Source of the DNA: Labia minor
Lineage: Eukaryota > Arthropoda > Insecta > Dermaptera > Spongiphoridae
Assembly: GCA_963082975.1 (NCBI GenBank)
Contig: OY720348.1
Span: 19,707,146-19,771,145 of the forward strand
Direction of reading: 5' to 3'
Length of the DNA: 64,000 bases
The notes beneath the pieces were generated by a model that searched no databases, had not been told where the DNA came from, and saw only the letters and a program-made list of their open reading frames with translations. The position numbers and the translations under genes are program-made. The number at the start of each line of letters is the position of its first letter. Within the stretch, counting starts at the first letter, position 1. Shown in pieces: positions 12,498 to 23,394 of the stretch.

Positions 12498-13178
12498 TCA
12501 AAATACATAATAATTAATTTTTAATTAATTTAATTAAAATGAAATTAACAAAATATTAATAAAAGATAATAATGACCAACTCTAATAAAAGTTGATTTAA
12601 AGAAAAAATAAATTAAAATTAAAAGTTGAAGTAGTGGATTTTGAGAAATTTGCATTTTTTTTCTAAATTAGTTCTTTTTAGGATTAATTTGTTGTTTTGT
12701 TTGTTTTATTTTTAATATCTTCAAATGTAATCAACCATTATGACACATTAAAAAAATCCTTTGTGAATAAATTTTTGTCATTTAATATTTCTTTATTTAA
12801 GAGATTATTTTTATTCTTAGATTTATTTATTAATTTATCAAAATACATAATAATTAATAATTAATGAATTTAATTAAAATGAAATTAACAAAATATTAAT
12901 AAAAGTTAATAATGACCAACTCTAATAAAAGTTGATTTAAAGAAAAAATAAATTAAAATTTAAAGTTGAAGTAGTGGATTATGAGAAATTTGCATTTTTT
13001 TTCTAAAATAGTTCTTTTTAGGATTATTTTGTTGTTTTGTTTTTTTTATATATAATATCTTCAAATGTAATCAACCATTATGACAAATTAAAAAAGTCCT
13101 TTGTGAATAAATTTTTGTCATTTAATATTTCTTTATTTAAGAGATTATTTTTATTTATAGGTTTATTTATTAATTTAT
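12498..13178. repeat. Direct tandem duplication, about 341-bp unit
   Basis: Copy 1 is about 12498-12838 and copy 2 about 12839-13178, nearly identical (shared blocks include AATGACCAACTCTAATAAAA and GAAGTAGTGGATT). A partial, more diverged third copy is seen at about 13380-13475 (TATTTAAGGGATTGG). No lasting frame; recent duplication of AT-rich DNA. Confidence 0.8.
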
Positions 13179-13703
13179 TTTTATTTATAAAAATCTATAT
13201 TCTATATATCTATATACTTGTATAAATTGTCAATTTAAACTTTTGTTCAAGCATTAATATTGAATTTTAGTGTTCCTATTATAATTTTGTTATCGTGTTT
13301 TAAATTATCTGATCTTTTATTTTTATTTATTTTATTGTGTTTATTTATATATTTATTTTTATCATATTTTAACTGAAATAGGTTTTTTCTTTTATTTAGG
13401 TTTTTGACATTTAAAATTCCTGTATTTAAGGGATTGGTTTTATTCCCTGTTTTATTCATAGATTTATTTATTAATTTATTTTTATGTATGTTTTCTAGAC
13501 TACTATTTTTAATAGAGTTTGCCGAATTATTAATAGAATTCTTGTGAATATAATATATATATATATGAATATTAAATTATAATAAACAAGTCAAAAAAAA
13601 CTTTAATTGGAATCTAATACATTGATGATATCTTAAATAAAGTTGAAATAAATTTTAACAATTTAATTTCGAAATAAATCATTTATTAAAAGATAAAAAA
13701 TAA
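13179..13703. other. AT-rich spacer
   Basis: Contains the diverged third piece of the 341-bp unit and a (TA)n run at about 13550-13565. Nothing else recognised. Confidence 0.4.
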
Positions 13704-14251
13704 TCTGGAGCGTCTACACTAGACTATCTCGCAAATTTGAATTGGATTAATTAACATGTATTATATTTAAATTAAATTAATTAATTAAACAAAAAATAAA
13801 TTTACAGTATAGTATTATTATTCAATTAAATTAATTAATTAACATCTATTAAATTTAAATTTAAAATTAAAACCTTTACTTTCATTTTTAAGTCAAAATT
13901 TGAAAAATTAATTTGCGTGTTTGGCTCTTTGTTGATGACATCATGTCACCTGCTGGTGCGTGATTGGCAGTCAACATATTAAAAAATTTAAAAAAATAAT
14001 TCCGGTACTTTGAGCGATTCAATCAAGCTTAAATTCTATATATAGCAGTTTTATACAATTTTTAATCATGTGAAAAACAATCAAACATATATCTTTATTT
14101 TTACGGTCTATGAAAACGTGGTAGGTAATGACTGGTAATGACCCTCTTCCGGATGAGCTACATTTCTCAAAAGTTGATAGAAAATGATAGAAAACTACGA
14201 ATTTTGAATAATGCCCGTGTACCAAATTTCTTTATTCTAGCTCAAACCGTT
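13704..14251 (-). mobile_element. HINE family 1 copy, 5' truncated
   Basis: Reverse orientation. It starts with the 3' stem-loop (CTGGAGCGTCTACACTAG, here mutated) and subterminal GACTATCTCGC. It continues through the family body (GATGACATCATGTCACCTGC, TCAACTTTTGAGAAATG-type block) and ends at TTCTAGCTCAAACCGTTT. The microsatellite and 5' end are missing. Confidence 0.65.
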
Positions 14252-14406
14252 TAATTTAACCAAAAATTATTTTATTCATAATGGCTATTCAATTGAACTT
14301 GAGGGATAATTTGTATATATATTTATACAAAAATAAATTATATTCTAAGTAATTGTGAATGATGGATAAATAGACCAGAACCCCAATTGGCCGATCTAAC
14401 TAAAAT

Positions 14407-14448
<42 letters not shown>

Positions 14449-15168
14449 ATTATTATTAATCTATTATATAAAAAATTTTGCTTTAAAAAAAATGTCAAGA
14501 AAACTTATTCATGCAATCAATGACCTTAAAATGGCGCTCCATTCAAACACATTTTTTTCAATTATATTTAATTTATAAATATTCTTTTTTAACTAATTAA
14601 TAAACTAATATTAGAAAAAATAGATATATAAATTTTTTTCATAAATGAAGAAAATTTAATATTTTAATTTTAATAAATTTACTTAATATAAGAAAAATCA
14701 ATTCTAACAGGTTTCAAGGTCAATAAAAAATTCAGGTATCCAATCAATTAAAGAGTCATAACAGTTAGAAGTTATTGTTTATGTTATATTAATCTTAAAT
14801 AAATTTCTTTTATTAATTTTATATTTCAAACTTGTTTTAGAAATAACATATCATTCAAAAAAAATAATCTTATTAATCATATCGAATAAATAGGTATTCA
14901 TTCCTTTATAGTTTATTTATCAAAATATTTAAACTGTTAACTCTTTTGTGATTATTGTTTATTTTTTTAATATAATGGATATTTTTTATTTTAAAATATC
15001 TTTTTGTTTTATATTAAAAATGATATAAATTGATAAATTTATTTTCTCTAATCTAATTTTCAGAACTGAAATGGTTGAATATAAAAATAAAAACATCTTA
15101 TTTCTCATTTTTTTTAATTAAATAAAATAATTAAATAATAATTATATAATCGTCTTGAATTTTTAATA
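14252..15168. other. Spacer upstream of IFT43
   Basis: Holds the IFT43 promoter and 5' UTR. A (TC)n(TA)n microsatellite lies at about 14408-14447. Otherwise only AT-rich sequence. Confidence 0.4.
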
Positions 15169-16674
15169 ATGAATTTCGACAATTCTTCAAATTCTCCAGA
15201 TAATTTAACATTATCAAAAGATCCTCCAAAAAATCGAAAAGGATGGGCTGAAGATTCCAGTAAATCTGCCAAGTAAGTATTTTCATTTTTAAATATATAT
15301 TCACGTTATTATTTGTGAATTGATTATTTCTCTTGAATAATTTAGAAGGAGATCTTCGTCATCTAATGCCATTGAATTGTAAGTAAAAATGTATTAGGCA
15401 AATTCTGATAAAAATTTTTAATTTTTTTTTTATTTTTGTTAAAGAGAAAGATTTCAAGATCTACAAATTATAAATGACGCTTCTGAATCTGAAGATGGTA
15501 ATTATTAATCTATATTCTATCAATTTTTTTTTTAAATATTAATTTATTTAATTATTATTTGAAAAGATTCTTTTTTGGAGCTGCCTACAAAATCTAACCA
15601 GTAAGTTATGCTTTCAAAATCTATTTTACTAAAATAATATAATTTATTAAGAATGAATAAAACAAAATAATCAGTTTATTATATTTCCAAAGAAGTTAAA
15701 GAACCACCGATCTAGATAATTGTTAGATAAAGTAAAAACTTAAAAAGCTAAACTAGCACCTGCTTTCTCAAGACAGACTCATGCCTTTACCCAATGATCT
15801 CTTCTCCATTGTTTATTTCTCAATCTATAAGACAATTTCTTTTTTATATATCATTATTAACAGTCCCCTTTTGAACGGTAATATTTTTTCTTTTTTATTA
15901 TTTATTATTTATTTATTATATATTGTATTTGTTGATTGGGTGATTGATTGAATAGATTGTTTTTTGATATAAAAGGAAAATGCATTCTTTCCAAGTGATT
16001 TACCTGGGGAGCGTGGAGTCTGACACAATGGAATCGGTTAGGATTCAGTAAACTACTGTTTGCCTGGCTGTGCCCCGGCGAAGAAGACGAAATTCCCCCT
16101 GTAGTGATTGCTTGGAGATAAATGAAATTTTTATCTTGTCCGATGGATGATTTCTTTAAGGCACAAATGGTCTTTGTAGCTGAGATGCCTCAATGTCCAA
16201 ATATTTAATAATAATAATAAAACATTATTGTATTAATTAATAGGACAATAATATTATATCAATCGTATAAGTTAGGCAAATGTAAAATTTTATTTGACTA
16301 ATAAAAAAAAAGATCTGTATTTAAATTACTAATGTTTAATATATATATATATATATCATATAATTGTATTATTTCAGGGCGTTGAATAAAAGCCTCTCTA
16401 CATATAAAAATATTGATTCTGATTTATTTATTAAAGCTGAATATGGAAATTTAGATGATATTAATCTATCAGTACTTACAAAGTGTTTGTATGGAGAAAA
16501 AGATACCAATGAGGTTTGTTATATATATATATATATATTATTTATTTATAATATATCACTTATTCACACCAATAAAAATATTCATTTTCATTTTAGCTGG
16601 ATGATGTATGGCAATGGGATTTATTATTTACTGAAATATCGTCAGCACTCACAAATGAATGGGAAAAATACTAA
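15169..16674 (+). CDS. IFT43: Intraflagellar transport protein 43 homologue
   Basis: Small subunit of the IFT-A complex, which drives retrograde transport in cilia; in insects this would matter in ciliated sensory neurons and sperm. Six short exons: 15169-15272, 15346-15378, 15445-15497, 15567-15600, 16378-16513, 16597-16674, giving 145 aa. Many are below 60 nt, so the gene is easily missed. Homology is clear at both ends: the N-terminal GWAEDSSKSAKRRSS matches the GWA-D-S-K-S-K region of vertebrate IFT43. The C-terminal half (LSTYKNIDSDL, IKAEYGNLDDINLSVLTKCL, VWQWDLLFTEISSALTNEW) matches the conserved domain. Vertebrate proteins are about 208 aa, so the disordered middle is shorter here. 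At exon 3 the acceptor before AGAAAG is chosen because the one 2 bp later brings a stop. Intron 15601-16377 contains a TAA-tailed retroposon. Divergent from IDH3A over 3.1 kb. Confidence 0.9.
15960..16225 (+). mobile_element. TAA-tailed retroposon fragment in IFT43 intron
   Basis: A GC-richer block (TGCCCCGGCGAAGAAGACGA and neighbours) ends at AATATTTAATAATAATAATA, a TAA-repeat tail typical of several insect non-LTR elements and their derivatives. No frame survives. Family not assigned. Confidence 0.4.
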
Positions 16675-17717
16675 TTGGATAGATATTTGTATTATGTATA
16701 CACCAAAAATTAAGTAATCATTTGAAATTGAAAACAATATTTCACACTTGCTAGACGTTAGATCAATACGCGAGACGAAAGTCAATATTAGCATCGAATT
16801 TCAATCCATGTATGCTGTAATTGGATTTAAAATATGTCACATATTTTAGTATTTATGCACTCACTAATTTTATGTTTTATCATATATTTGACCTATATTG
16901 CAAACCACAAGGAAACATATATAATGATTTTAGCTTCAATTAAATTTTATTCGAAAGTATATTAATTTCCTTGCGTAAATGACCTTCAAGACTATTAAAG
17001 TATAACTTTAATTTAATTTTTTTAAGGTAACTGGGTGGGCCCTGGTTGTTTTGCTTATATATTATGTGATAAAATATAAATTGTATTTAAAGTTTGTATT
17101 AAATTTAAAATTTTAATAAATTTCATAACAATTTATCTACTACTTTTTATTTATCATTAATATAATAAGAATTTTTCTTTGTATTTTAGGCAAAAAAAAA
17201 TAAAATTATGTTTAATTTTAAATCATAACAAATGAGTTTTCATAAGGTTGTAAATAAATTTAGATATCAATGTTAAAACATTGTAATATTAATTCTAACA
17301 AAATTATTACTACTTATATTTAATAAGAAATATATAAATGGAAATAATTTTTAAAAAATACAAAATTTATTGGCGTTCTTAGCCAATTTTAAATCAAATA
17401 TATTTTCTAATCCTGTAACATTAATAAAAAAAATATATATTAAAAATAAAACAATATATTTAAAACTTTTTTTATTAAACTTTTTCTTATTTAAGAAAAA
17501 AAAATAAATTTCATAATTAAATTATACATAATATATATATTTAAATTTTTTTTACATAAATAAAAATAAGATATATTAATCTTAAATTAAATATGATAAA
17601 ATGAATATAATAAGTAATGTTTGATACAATTTGTATTATTTTATCCTTTTTTTTGAACATCTAAATGATTTAAAGAAAAATGGTAATAAAAAAAATATAT
17701 ATATAGTGGAGATGTAA
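16675..17717. other. Convergent spacer IFT43 / VPS11
   Basis: Holds the 3' UTRs of both genes; the first AATAAA on the IFT43 strand is near 17115. AT-rich, no gene or named repeat. Confidence 0.4.
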
Positions 17718-20700
17718 TTAATTAGCAAAAGGGTTTAAATTTTTATCATAATCGTCATTGGCATCATCTTCGTCATCTTCAAATGGATTTTGGGAATCCT
17801 CGGAGAAAGGATTCTTGGCCTCATCATAATCTTCTTCAAATGGGTTTGATGATATTTTATTTGTTTGCAAAGATTTACTAAGCGAGGAAGGTTGAAATGC
17901 TGCAAGGGATGTACTCGTGGTCAAATTGGATTGATTGATTGGATAGGATTTAGTGGGTAAATCTGAAAAATTTTTTTCAGATGATCGACTAGAATTATAT
18001 TTGACTTCCTCAAGTCTTACACGTCCTTCGGATTGTAATTTAGCACCTGCAATATTGCTATGTCCCTCTGATTGTCTTAATCGAGCCTCAGCACCAGCTC
18101 CATAATTCAACTTTGGGGAAGAGTCGCTATTGTTTGATCGTGCTGGTGGATTTGTTTGGTTAATTTCATTGACTAGAGTCAATTTATTAAAAATGCCCCT
18201 TCCAAAATAATCAGCCACTAAAGAAAAACCATCTTCTGTGCCCTCTAATTGACTATGAAATTTTTCATGAAGATCACGACTTTGCTCTTGCGATTTTATA
18301 ATATCGAATATATTTTTATTTTCTGGTAAACAAGCCGGACATTCATTGTCACTTTCGGTAAAACTTTGGAAACAATGTTGATGATAGGAATGTTGACAAA
18401 CGAAATGAATTGAAGGCAATTCTAATTGGTGGTTACAGGCACTACATCTTGAGCATTGGAAAATAATGGTTGTTGATTTGATGGCGTCAATTTTATCCCG
18501 TATTTTTTGTGTCTCTTCCTTATACTTTTCAATTAATTGTTGTTCTTGAGTTGTTAAATATTTTTCCGATCGCAAAACTTTTAATAAATAACTCCGTACT
18601 TCACCCAAAGTGGCAGTTTTCGAATTGGAAAGTGCATCAGCAACTAATAACGGTGAAAGTAGTTTTTCTTTTTCAATAAAATCAAGAATATCAGAGAGGA
18701 TATGATTAGGAGTTTCAGGGTCTCGGCAACAGCTCCACAGTGCCTGAACCCATAAATTAGGATCTTGATTTCCAAATCGTCGACAACTCGATATCATCGA
18801 TTTATAATCTTTTTGTTTAGAATGATATTGCACGATTTGCAAGTAAAGTTTTGCTTCTTCATAAAGGTGCATGATACCCGCTTTGAAATTATGAATCTGA
18901 CAAAGAATAAGAATGTGATTTTTATTATAATTGGAATCCAAACTATGGATAATTTTCATGATTTTCGTTTCATAATCCTGTTTTTGATCTTCTGATACAT
19001 TATTCCATTTATTTAAATAATTTTCTAAAAGAGTATTATATACAATTTCAGACCAATTTGTTTGATAATTTACAAGATATTCTAGAAATTCTCCCAATTT
19101 GTCCGCATTATGGAGAAATAATGGAATAAAATCTGCAGGATTGGAATTCATTGATTGTTTACCCACTTCATTTTCTGTTGACGAGGATGTTTGATAATAA
19201 GTGCATAATTTTTTTAAGAATTCCGTCGACTCCTCAGGTACGTTATCAACAAGCACATTGCCATAGAGTTTCATATTTTCTTCTGCTTCAAGGAAATCCA
19301 AATTTGAAATATATTCCAGAGCGTCTTTGTAATTTTGTCTATCTTCAATTTGAATTTTCAAATACAATTCATGTTTGCCATGTTTTTTTGCCAAGGCAAG
19401 TGCATCTTCCGAGGAGGCTTGGCGACACACTTTAATGGCGATCTCGACATCAAAATCAATTTCTCTATCTTTTGTCATAATAAATTCTTTAAGTTTGTCT
19501 TTATCGTGTTTGCTATAACAATTCAGCAAAAGGGTGGTATGATCCTCATTCGCTTGACCCTTTTTATGCAATGCTTGTAAATAAAGAGTTAACTTGTCAA
19601 TATGTTGCGAATCGAGAAATTTCCGAATAACATAACTAGGCTCCAATTTTCCAACCGTTTTAATGTATTGATCAATCGCAGCATTATAATCTCCTTTGGA
19701 GTAGAGATGATCACCGTATTGACGGAAAATATTGATTAATCCTTCTTCATCGTATTGATGACTCTTAGCGATACGAATGGAAACATCGTAAAGGTTTTTT
19801 TTAAAAAGAAGGGAGAGTTTCGATTTAAGATCTTTTTCCATAAGTTGATATAATTTTTTATCTTTTCCTAAGATATAAAAAGAACCCCATTCTGTAAATA
19901 CGGATATGATTTCGTTCATGACTGCTGAAAAAACGATGAATTTATTTTGAATGTCTAAAACGGTGATATTATGCCTCTCCATGTCTTGGTTCACATCGCT
20001 TATGGTATTTCGTGATAAGGCTTTTTCTTTGGCAATGATAATTAGATAGGATCGGAACCATTGCAACATAATTTTTTTGCCTTCGACTGCGTAACAAGGT
20101 CCTCGACCATCACTCGTGTAACAATAAATGGCATCATCCCTTCCAATCATAAAATGACTTTCCTTGGCAGATTCTGTAAGGACACAACACCGTTTAGCAC
20201 ATCCCATTCCATCCAGGAAGGTCTTCGTTTCTTTATCTTTAATCGAGATATTATAGAGGTAAACACTACTTTGAGTTACAACAAATAAATAGATTAGCTT
20301 TCCTATTGTTTGAAATGCCAATCCAGTGATAGCAAAATTACCATCTTTAAAAAGTTTCTGTTTATTTGTCCTTTCTCTTGTAATGTCTCCTCGATATAAA
20401 ATTAAAGATCCATCAGCAAAGCCAATTGCAAAAATATTTTGATTTTCATGAACACATAAAGCCGAGACATGAACAGATTTGTTATTTGGAATGACTCTTG
20501 AAATTCGTACACATAATGGCAAACCTTGTTTATCTATTTTATCTAAGTTCCAAACTTTAATTAAAGGATTAATACCTGGTTCATCATCTCCAATCGTAAC
20601 TAATAATGAGGATTGTCCAATTTGCTGTGCATGGGTCAAACTCAATTCATATGCTCTAAAAGTTGTTAATTGAAAAAGACGACTCACTAAATGAAGGTAG

Positions 20701-20846
20701 CCTTCGGAATCACCAATTACTAGATGACCATTTCCACTTGAAAAAGCTGTCAAATCAGCATTCTTTAGACCTTCTGCTATTTTTCCCAAATCAGAATTTT
20801 GATTTAAATCAAAAAAATTGAATCTTCTCCATTCTAAAAATGCCAT
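17718..20846 (-). CDS. VPS11: Vacuolar protein sorting-associated protein 11
   Basis: Core subunit of the HOPS and CORVET tethering complexes for endosome and lysosome fusion; RING-type ubiquitin-ligase-like C-terminus. Single uninterrupted frame of 1042 aa. The start MAFLEWRRFNFFD aligns with the conserved VPS11 N-terminus, fixing the ATG. Domains: N-terminal beta-propeller about residues 1-340 (GINPLIKVWNL, AIGFADGSL), clathrin heavy-chain/alpha-solenoid repeats from about 350 (QYGDHLYSKGDYNAAIDQY, GKLEPSYVIRKFLDSQ), a short coiled coil about 770-795, RING-H2 about 799-840 (CSAC, CQHSYHQHC, CPACLPENK), and the post-RING segment FSLVADYFGRGIFNKLTLV. A further tail of about 145 residues carries four NPF motifs (1001, 1012, 1020, 1038) in an acidic context. 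Vertebrate VPS11 is about 941 aa and ends soon after the post-RING segment. It lacks introns although its neighbours have them. Head to head with CCDC97. Confidence 0.97.
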   Translation of the reverse strand: MAFLEWRRFNFFDLNQNSDLGKIAEGLKNADLTAFSSGNGHLVIGDSEGYLHLVSRLFQLTTFRAYELSLTHAQQIGQSSLLVTIGDDEPGINPLIKVWNLDKIDKQGLPLCVRISRVIPNNKSVHVSALCVHENQNIFAIGFADGSLILYRGDITRERTNKQKLFKDGNFAITGLAFQTIGKLIYLFVVTQSSVYLYNISIKDKETKTFLDGMGCAKRCCVLTESAKESHFMIGRDDAIYCYTSDGRGPCYAVEGKKIMLQWFRSYLIIIAKEKALSRNTISDVNQDMERHNITVLDIQNKFIVFSAVMNEIISVFTEWGSFYILGKDKKLYQLMEKDLKSKLSLLFKKNLYDVSIRIAKSHQYDEEGLINIFRQYGDHLYSKGDYNAAIDQYIKTVGKLEPSYVIRKFLDSQHIDKLTLYLQALHKKGQANEDHTTLLLNCYSKHDKDKLKEFIMTKDREIDFDVEIAIKVCRQASSEDALALAKKHGKHELYLKIQIEDRQNYKDALEYISNLDFLEAEENMKLYGNVLVDNVPEESTEFLKKLCTYYQTSSSTENEVGKQSMNSNPADFIPLFLHNADKLGEFLEYLVNYQTNWSEIVYNTLLENYLNKWNNVSEDQKQDYETKIMKIIHSLDSNYNKNHILILCQIHNFKAGIMHLYEEAKLYLQIVQYHSKQKDYKSMISSCRRFGNQDPNLWVQALWSCCRDPETPNHILSDILDFIEKEKLLSPLLVADALSNSKTATLGEVRSYLLKVLRSEKYLTTQEQQLIEKYKEETQKIRDKIDAIKSTTIIFQCSRCSACNHQLELPSIHFVCQHSYHQHCFQSFTESDNECPACLPENKNIFDIIKSQEQSRDLHEKFHSQLEGTEDGFSLVADYFGRGIFNKLTLVNEINQTNPPARSNNSDSSPKLNYGAGAEARLRQSEGHSNIAGAKLQSEGRVRLEEVKYNSSRSSEKNFSDLPTKSYPINQSNLTTSTSLAAFQPSSLSKSLQTNKISSNPFEEDYDEAKNPFSEDSQNPFEDDEDDANDDYDKNLNPFAN

Positions 20847-21334
20847 AGTTTATATGTTCTTTATTTGAAATTCAATCTCTAATATTTAAAATAAGATTAT
20901 TTCATCAATTTTTAGAGATTCATAATTAAAAACATGTCAATAGTCGATTAAATAAGAAATATTATTAATCCAAAATTAAATGATATATAATATAATAATT
21001 GTTTAAATGAAAATCATTTTAATAATGTGAATAACATCAAATGACATTCATTTGTAAATTGCTAAGTTCACATCACTATTCGTCAACTTATGTCAAATTC
21101 TTCAATGATTTTATAAATTACATTATATTTTTTAAAAATAAAATTACATGCATATATAAAAATATTAATTGTATTATTTTAATTAATTTTTGTTAAATAA
21201 TTATTATTTAAAATTTCAATTATTAATGATGCTTAAAAGTTATTTGTATCTTGGCTACCTTGACAATTGTTTTTAAATCAAGGCTGCTTTACTACAAAAA
21301 ATAATTTTTCAAATTATTAAGAAAATTTTTTATT
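20847..21334. promoter_or_regulatory. Bidirectional promoter region, VPS11 / CCDC97
   Basis: The 488 bp between the two divergent start codons must hold both 5' UTRs and both core promoters. It is very AT-rich. I see no convincing TATA or initiator placement. No transposon family found elsewhere in the window has landed here. Shared regulation is an inference from spacing only. Confidence 0.5.
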
Positions 21335-23321
21335 ATGACTGAGTCACAGAAAACAGAAGATTTTGAAAAATTAAAACAAGAGATAATCGATTATATATTA
21401 TTTAAAAATATTATTCCTAATTATCAACAAATTGATGAACCAGATTTAAATAATACAAATAAAAAAGAAATTTTTATCAAAATTCTTGACAAGTCCCCAG
21501 TACAATTTCTTTATAGATTTGGACAATATCTCTTGCCAAATCACCTTGAATATTTTGAATCTAACCAAGTGAAACAATGTTATTCTGTAAAATATCTTGT
21601 TGCTAATTTAAAAAGACAATCAACATGTTCTGCAAAAGTAATATCTTTTTATTTATCTTTATTTTTAAAAATATTAATTCATTGTTTTTTTTCTTTCAGA
21701 CATCGATCAGAAATCGTCGATTTCAAGCCCTAGTTAAAATTATAAACGAAGGAGTTTATTTCAGTGACGCTGAAATGAAAAAACGAAATCCTTTAATGTA
21801 TGAATTATTAGTAGAAAAGTATTTGTCAAAAGAAGAAAAAGAAGAAATTAAATCTATTAATCAAGATTGTAAAAGGTATTATTAAATTATCAAATAATAA
21901 ACATTAATATTTATTAATATGATTTTATTAATACTATTTAAAATAGTACAATAACAAATAAATTTAAACTGTTTTATAAGTCAATATCTTCAGATAAAAA
22001 GTCAAAATTAAATATTCTTTGGGAATTTTTATAAACAATAAACCAACAAATGACATTAAGAATTAAAGTAGTTTGGCATTCTAAAAACAACAATCAAACC
22101 TTAAATAAATTAAAAAATAAATTTTATTTTTACACTTATTTATCTGAAAATTTCCAAAAATACACTTATTTATCTGAATATTTCCAAAAATTTGATAATT
22201 CCAAGATTCTAAACTTCTTATTTAATAAACTAAAGCATCCTTTAAATTAAATATAAAATATTTGATTTTTTTTTAATATATAAATAATCATTTTCAAAAA
22301 CTAACAACTATATTGAAATGCATAGTTCGTTAATAGATATTTCAATTTAATTATTAATAATTTAAAATATTGAAAATATGTGAAAAAAATATAGAAGAAG
22401 TTTTTAGAAGTTTTAGAGTAGCTCTATTCGGAGAGGACCTCTTAAGTCTGAATACAGTGAAACTGTGTGAATGGTGGTAATGACATGATGAACCTTATAA
22501 GCTATTTTAGAAAAGCTTGGAGTTATCGCCGTTACCGGGTTTCACATTTTAATTTTAAATAGTGTCTACATGAAACATAAAGTGATTTTATTTTATTTTG
22601 TGCTTTTGTTTTTGTTTGTGTTTTTTTTTTCGTTTTTGATAACGATGATCTCACCCGACGGTCAAACCAACCAAGGGGAAAGAGTCTTAAAAATGTAAAT
22701 ATTTTTTGTTATAACTACTGTAAAGATGTAAGAATAAATAAAGATTTATAATTATTATTATTATTATTGAAATGCATAGTTCGTTAATAGGTATTTCAAT
22801 TTCATTATTAATAATTTAAAATATTGAAAATATGTGAAAAAAGTATATATTTTTTTAAGTTTAACTGAAGTCCTCGAGAAACAAATAGAAAATGAATATA
22901 CAAATGATTTGAAAGAATTACAAAGAAATACATTTGAACAGGAAGAATTAGATTCATCAGATGAGGATTGCGAAGAGGATAGCAGTGAAGAATCAGATTC
23001 TATATCTCAAGAGAAAAAAAAACAATTATTAAAAGAAGAATTCCGTTCTATGATGTACTCACAATTCTTAGAAGGAAATGATACAGAATTTGATTACAGG
23101 TATTGTTATATTATTGCTATATTATTGCTATATTATATTATCTTATAAATAATTTTAGTAAAATTGATGAAAATCAAGAAATGGAAATGGATGTAATAGA
23201 AAATCAAGATAACGAAGATAAATATTTTGATTCTGAAACACCAAATGAAATATCTCCTCAAGATTGTTCTGAGGAAGAAGACGAACTAGATGTTTATATG
23301 AATTCCCTTAAGACAGATTAG
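21335..23321 (+). CDS. CCDC97: CCDC97 domain-containing protein
   Basis: Homologue of animal CCDC97, a nuclear protein reported in association with SF3B/U2 snRNP splicing factors; its biochemical role is not settled. Four exons: 21335-21637, 21700-21875, 22860-23099, 23159-23321, with phases 0, 2, 2, giving 293 aa (human about 343). The conserved domain reads SPVQFLYRFGQYL, then TSIRNRRFQALVKIINEG across the first junction, then YFSDAEMKKRNPLMYELLV. The second half has acidic Ser/Asp/Glu clusters (DSSDEDCEEDSSEESDS), a basic helix around KKKQLLKEEFRSMMYSQFLEG, and an acidic end EEEDELDVYMNSLKTD, all typical of the family. Intron 21876-22859 contains a retroposon flanked by an unusually long direct repeat. 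The AG-T codon at the exon 3 acceptor restores frame, supporting that junction. Confidence 0.9.
22311..22850. repeat. 86-bp direct repeats flanking the retroposon
   Basis: The two copies differ at only a few positions (for example TAGATATTTC versus TAGGTATTTC). The second copy ends a few bases before the CCDC97 exon 3 acceptor. It is either a very long target-site duplication or a local tandem duplication that later took an insertion. Confidence 0.7.
22397..22764 (+). mobile_element. ATT-tailed retroposon in CCDC97 intron 2
   Basis: About 370 bp ending in AATAAATAAAGATTTATAA followed by an ATT run, inserted between two ~86-bp direct copies (about 22311-22396 and 22765-22850) containing GAAATGCATAGTTCGTTAAT. 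The 3' tail and flanking duplication suggest target-primed reverse transcription. The body resembles a non-LTR 3' UTR and has no frame. Confidence 0.6.
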
Positions 23322-23388
23322 CACTAAAAATTAAATTAAATTGAAATGTCCATTAGGTTCATTCAACCTAATATTCATTATTTTATAA

Positions 23389-23394
23389 AATAAA
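23389..23394 (+). terminator. Polyadenylation signal of CCDC97
   Basis: AATAAA about 70 bp after the CCDC97 stop, the first canonical signal on this strand downstream of the gene. Confidence 0.55.

Noticed and set aside
13037-13459. Open frames of 62 and 70 codons rich in Phe/Ile/Asn/Lys
   Set aside because: Composition follows the AT-rich tandem duplication; no conserved motif.
15447-15497. Alternative acceptor 2 bp downstream for IFT43 exon 3
   Set aside because: It shifts frame and meets a stop within the exon, while the upstream acceptor keeps the conserved reading.
18765-20673. Several plus-strand open frames of 64-94 codons
   Set aside because: Antisense shadows of the VPS11 coding sequence.
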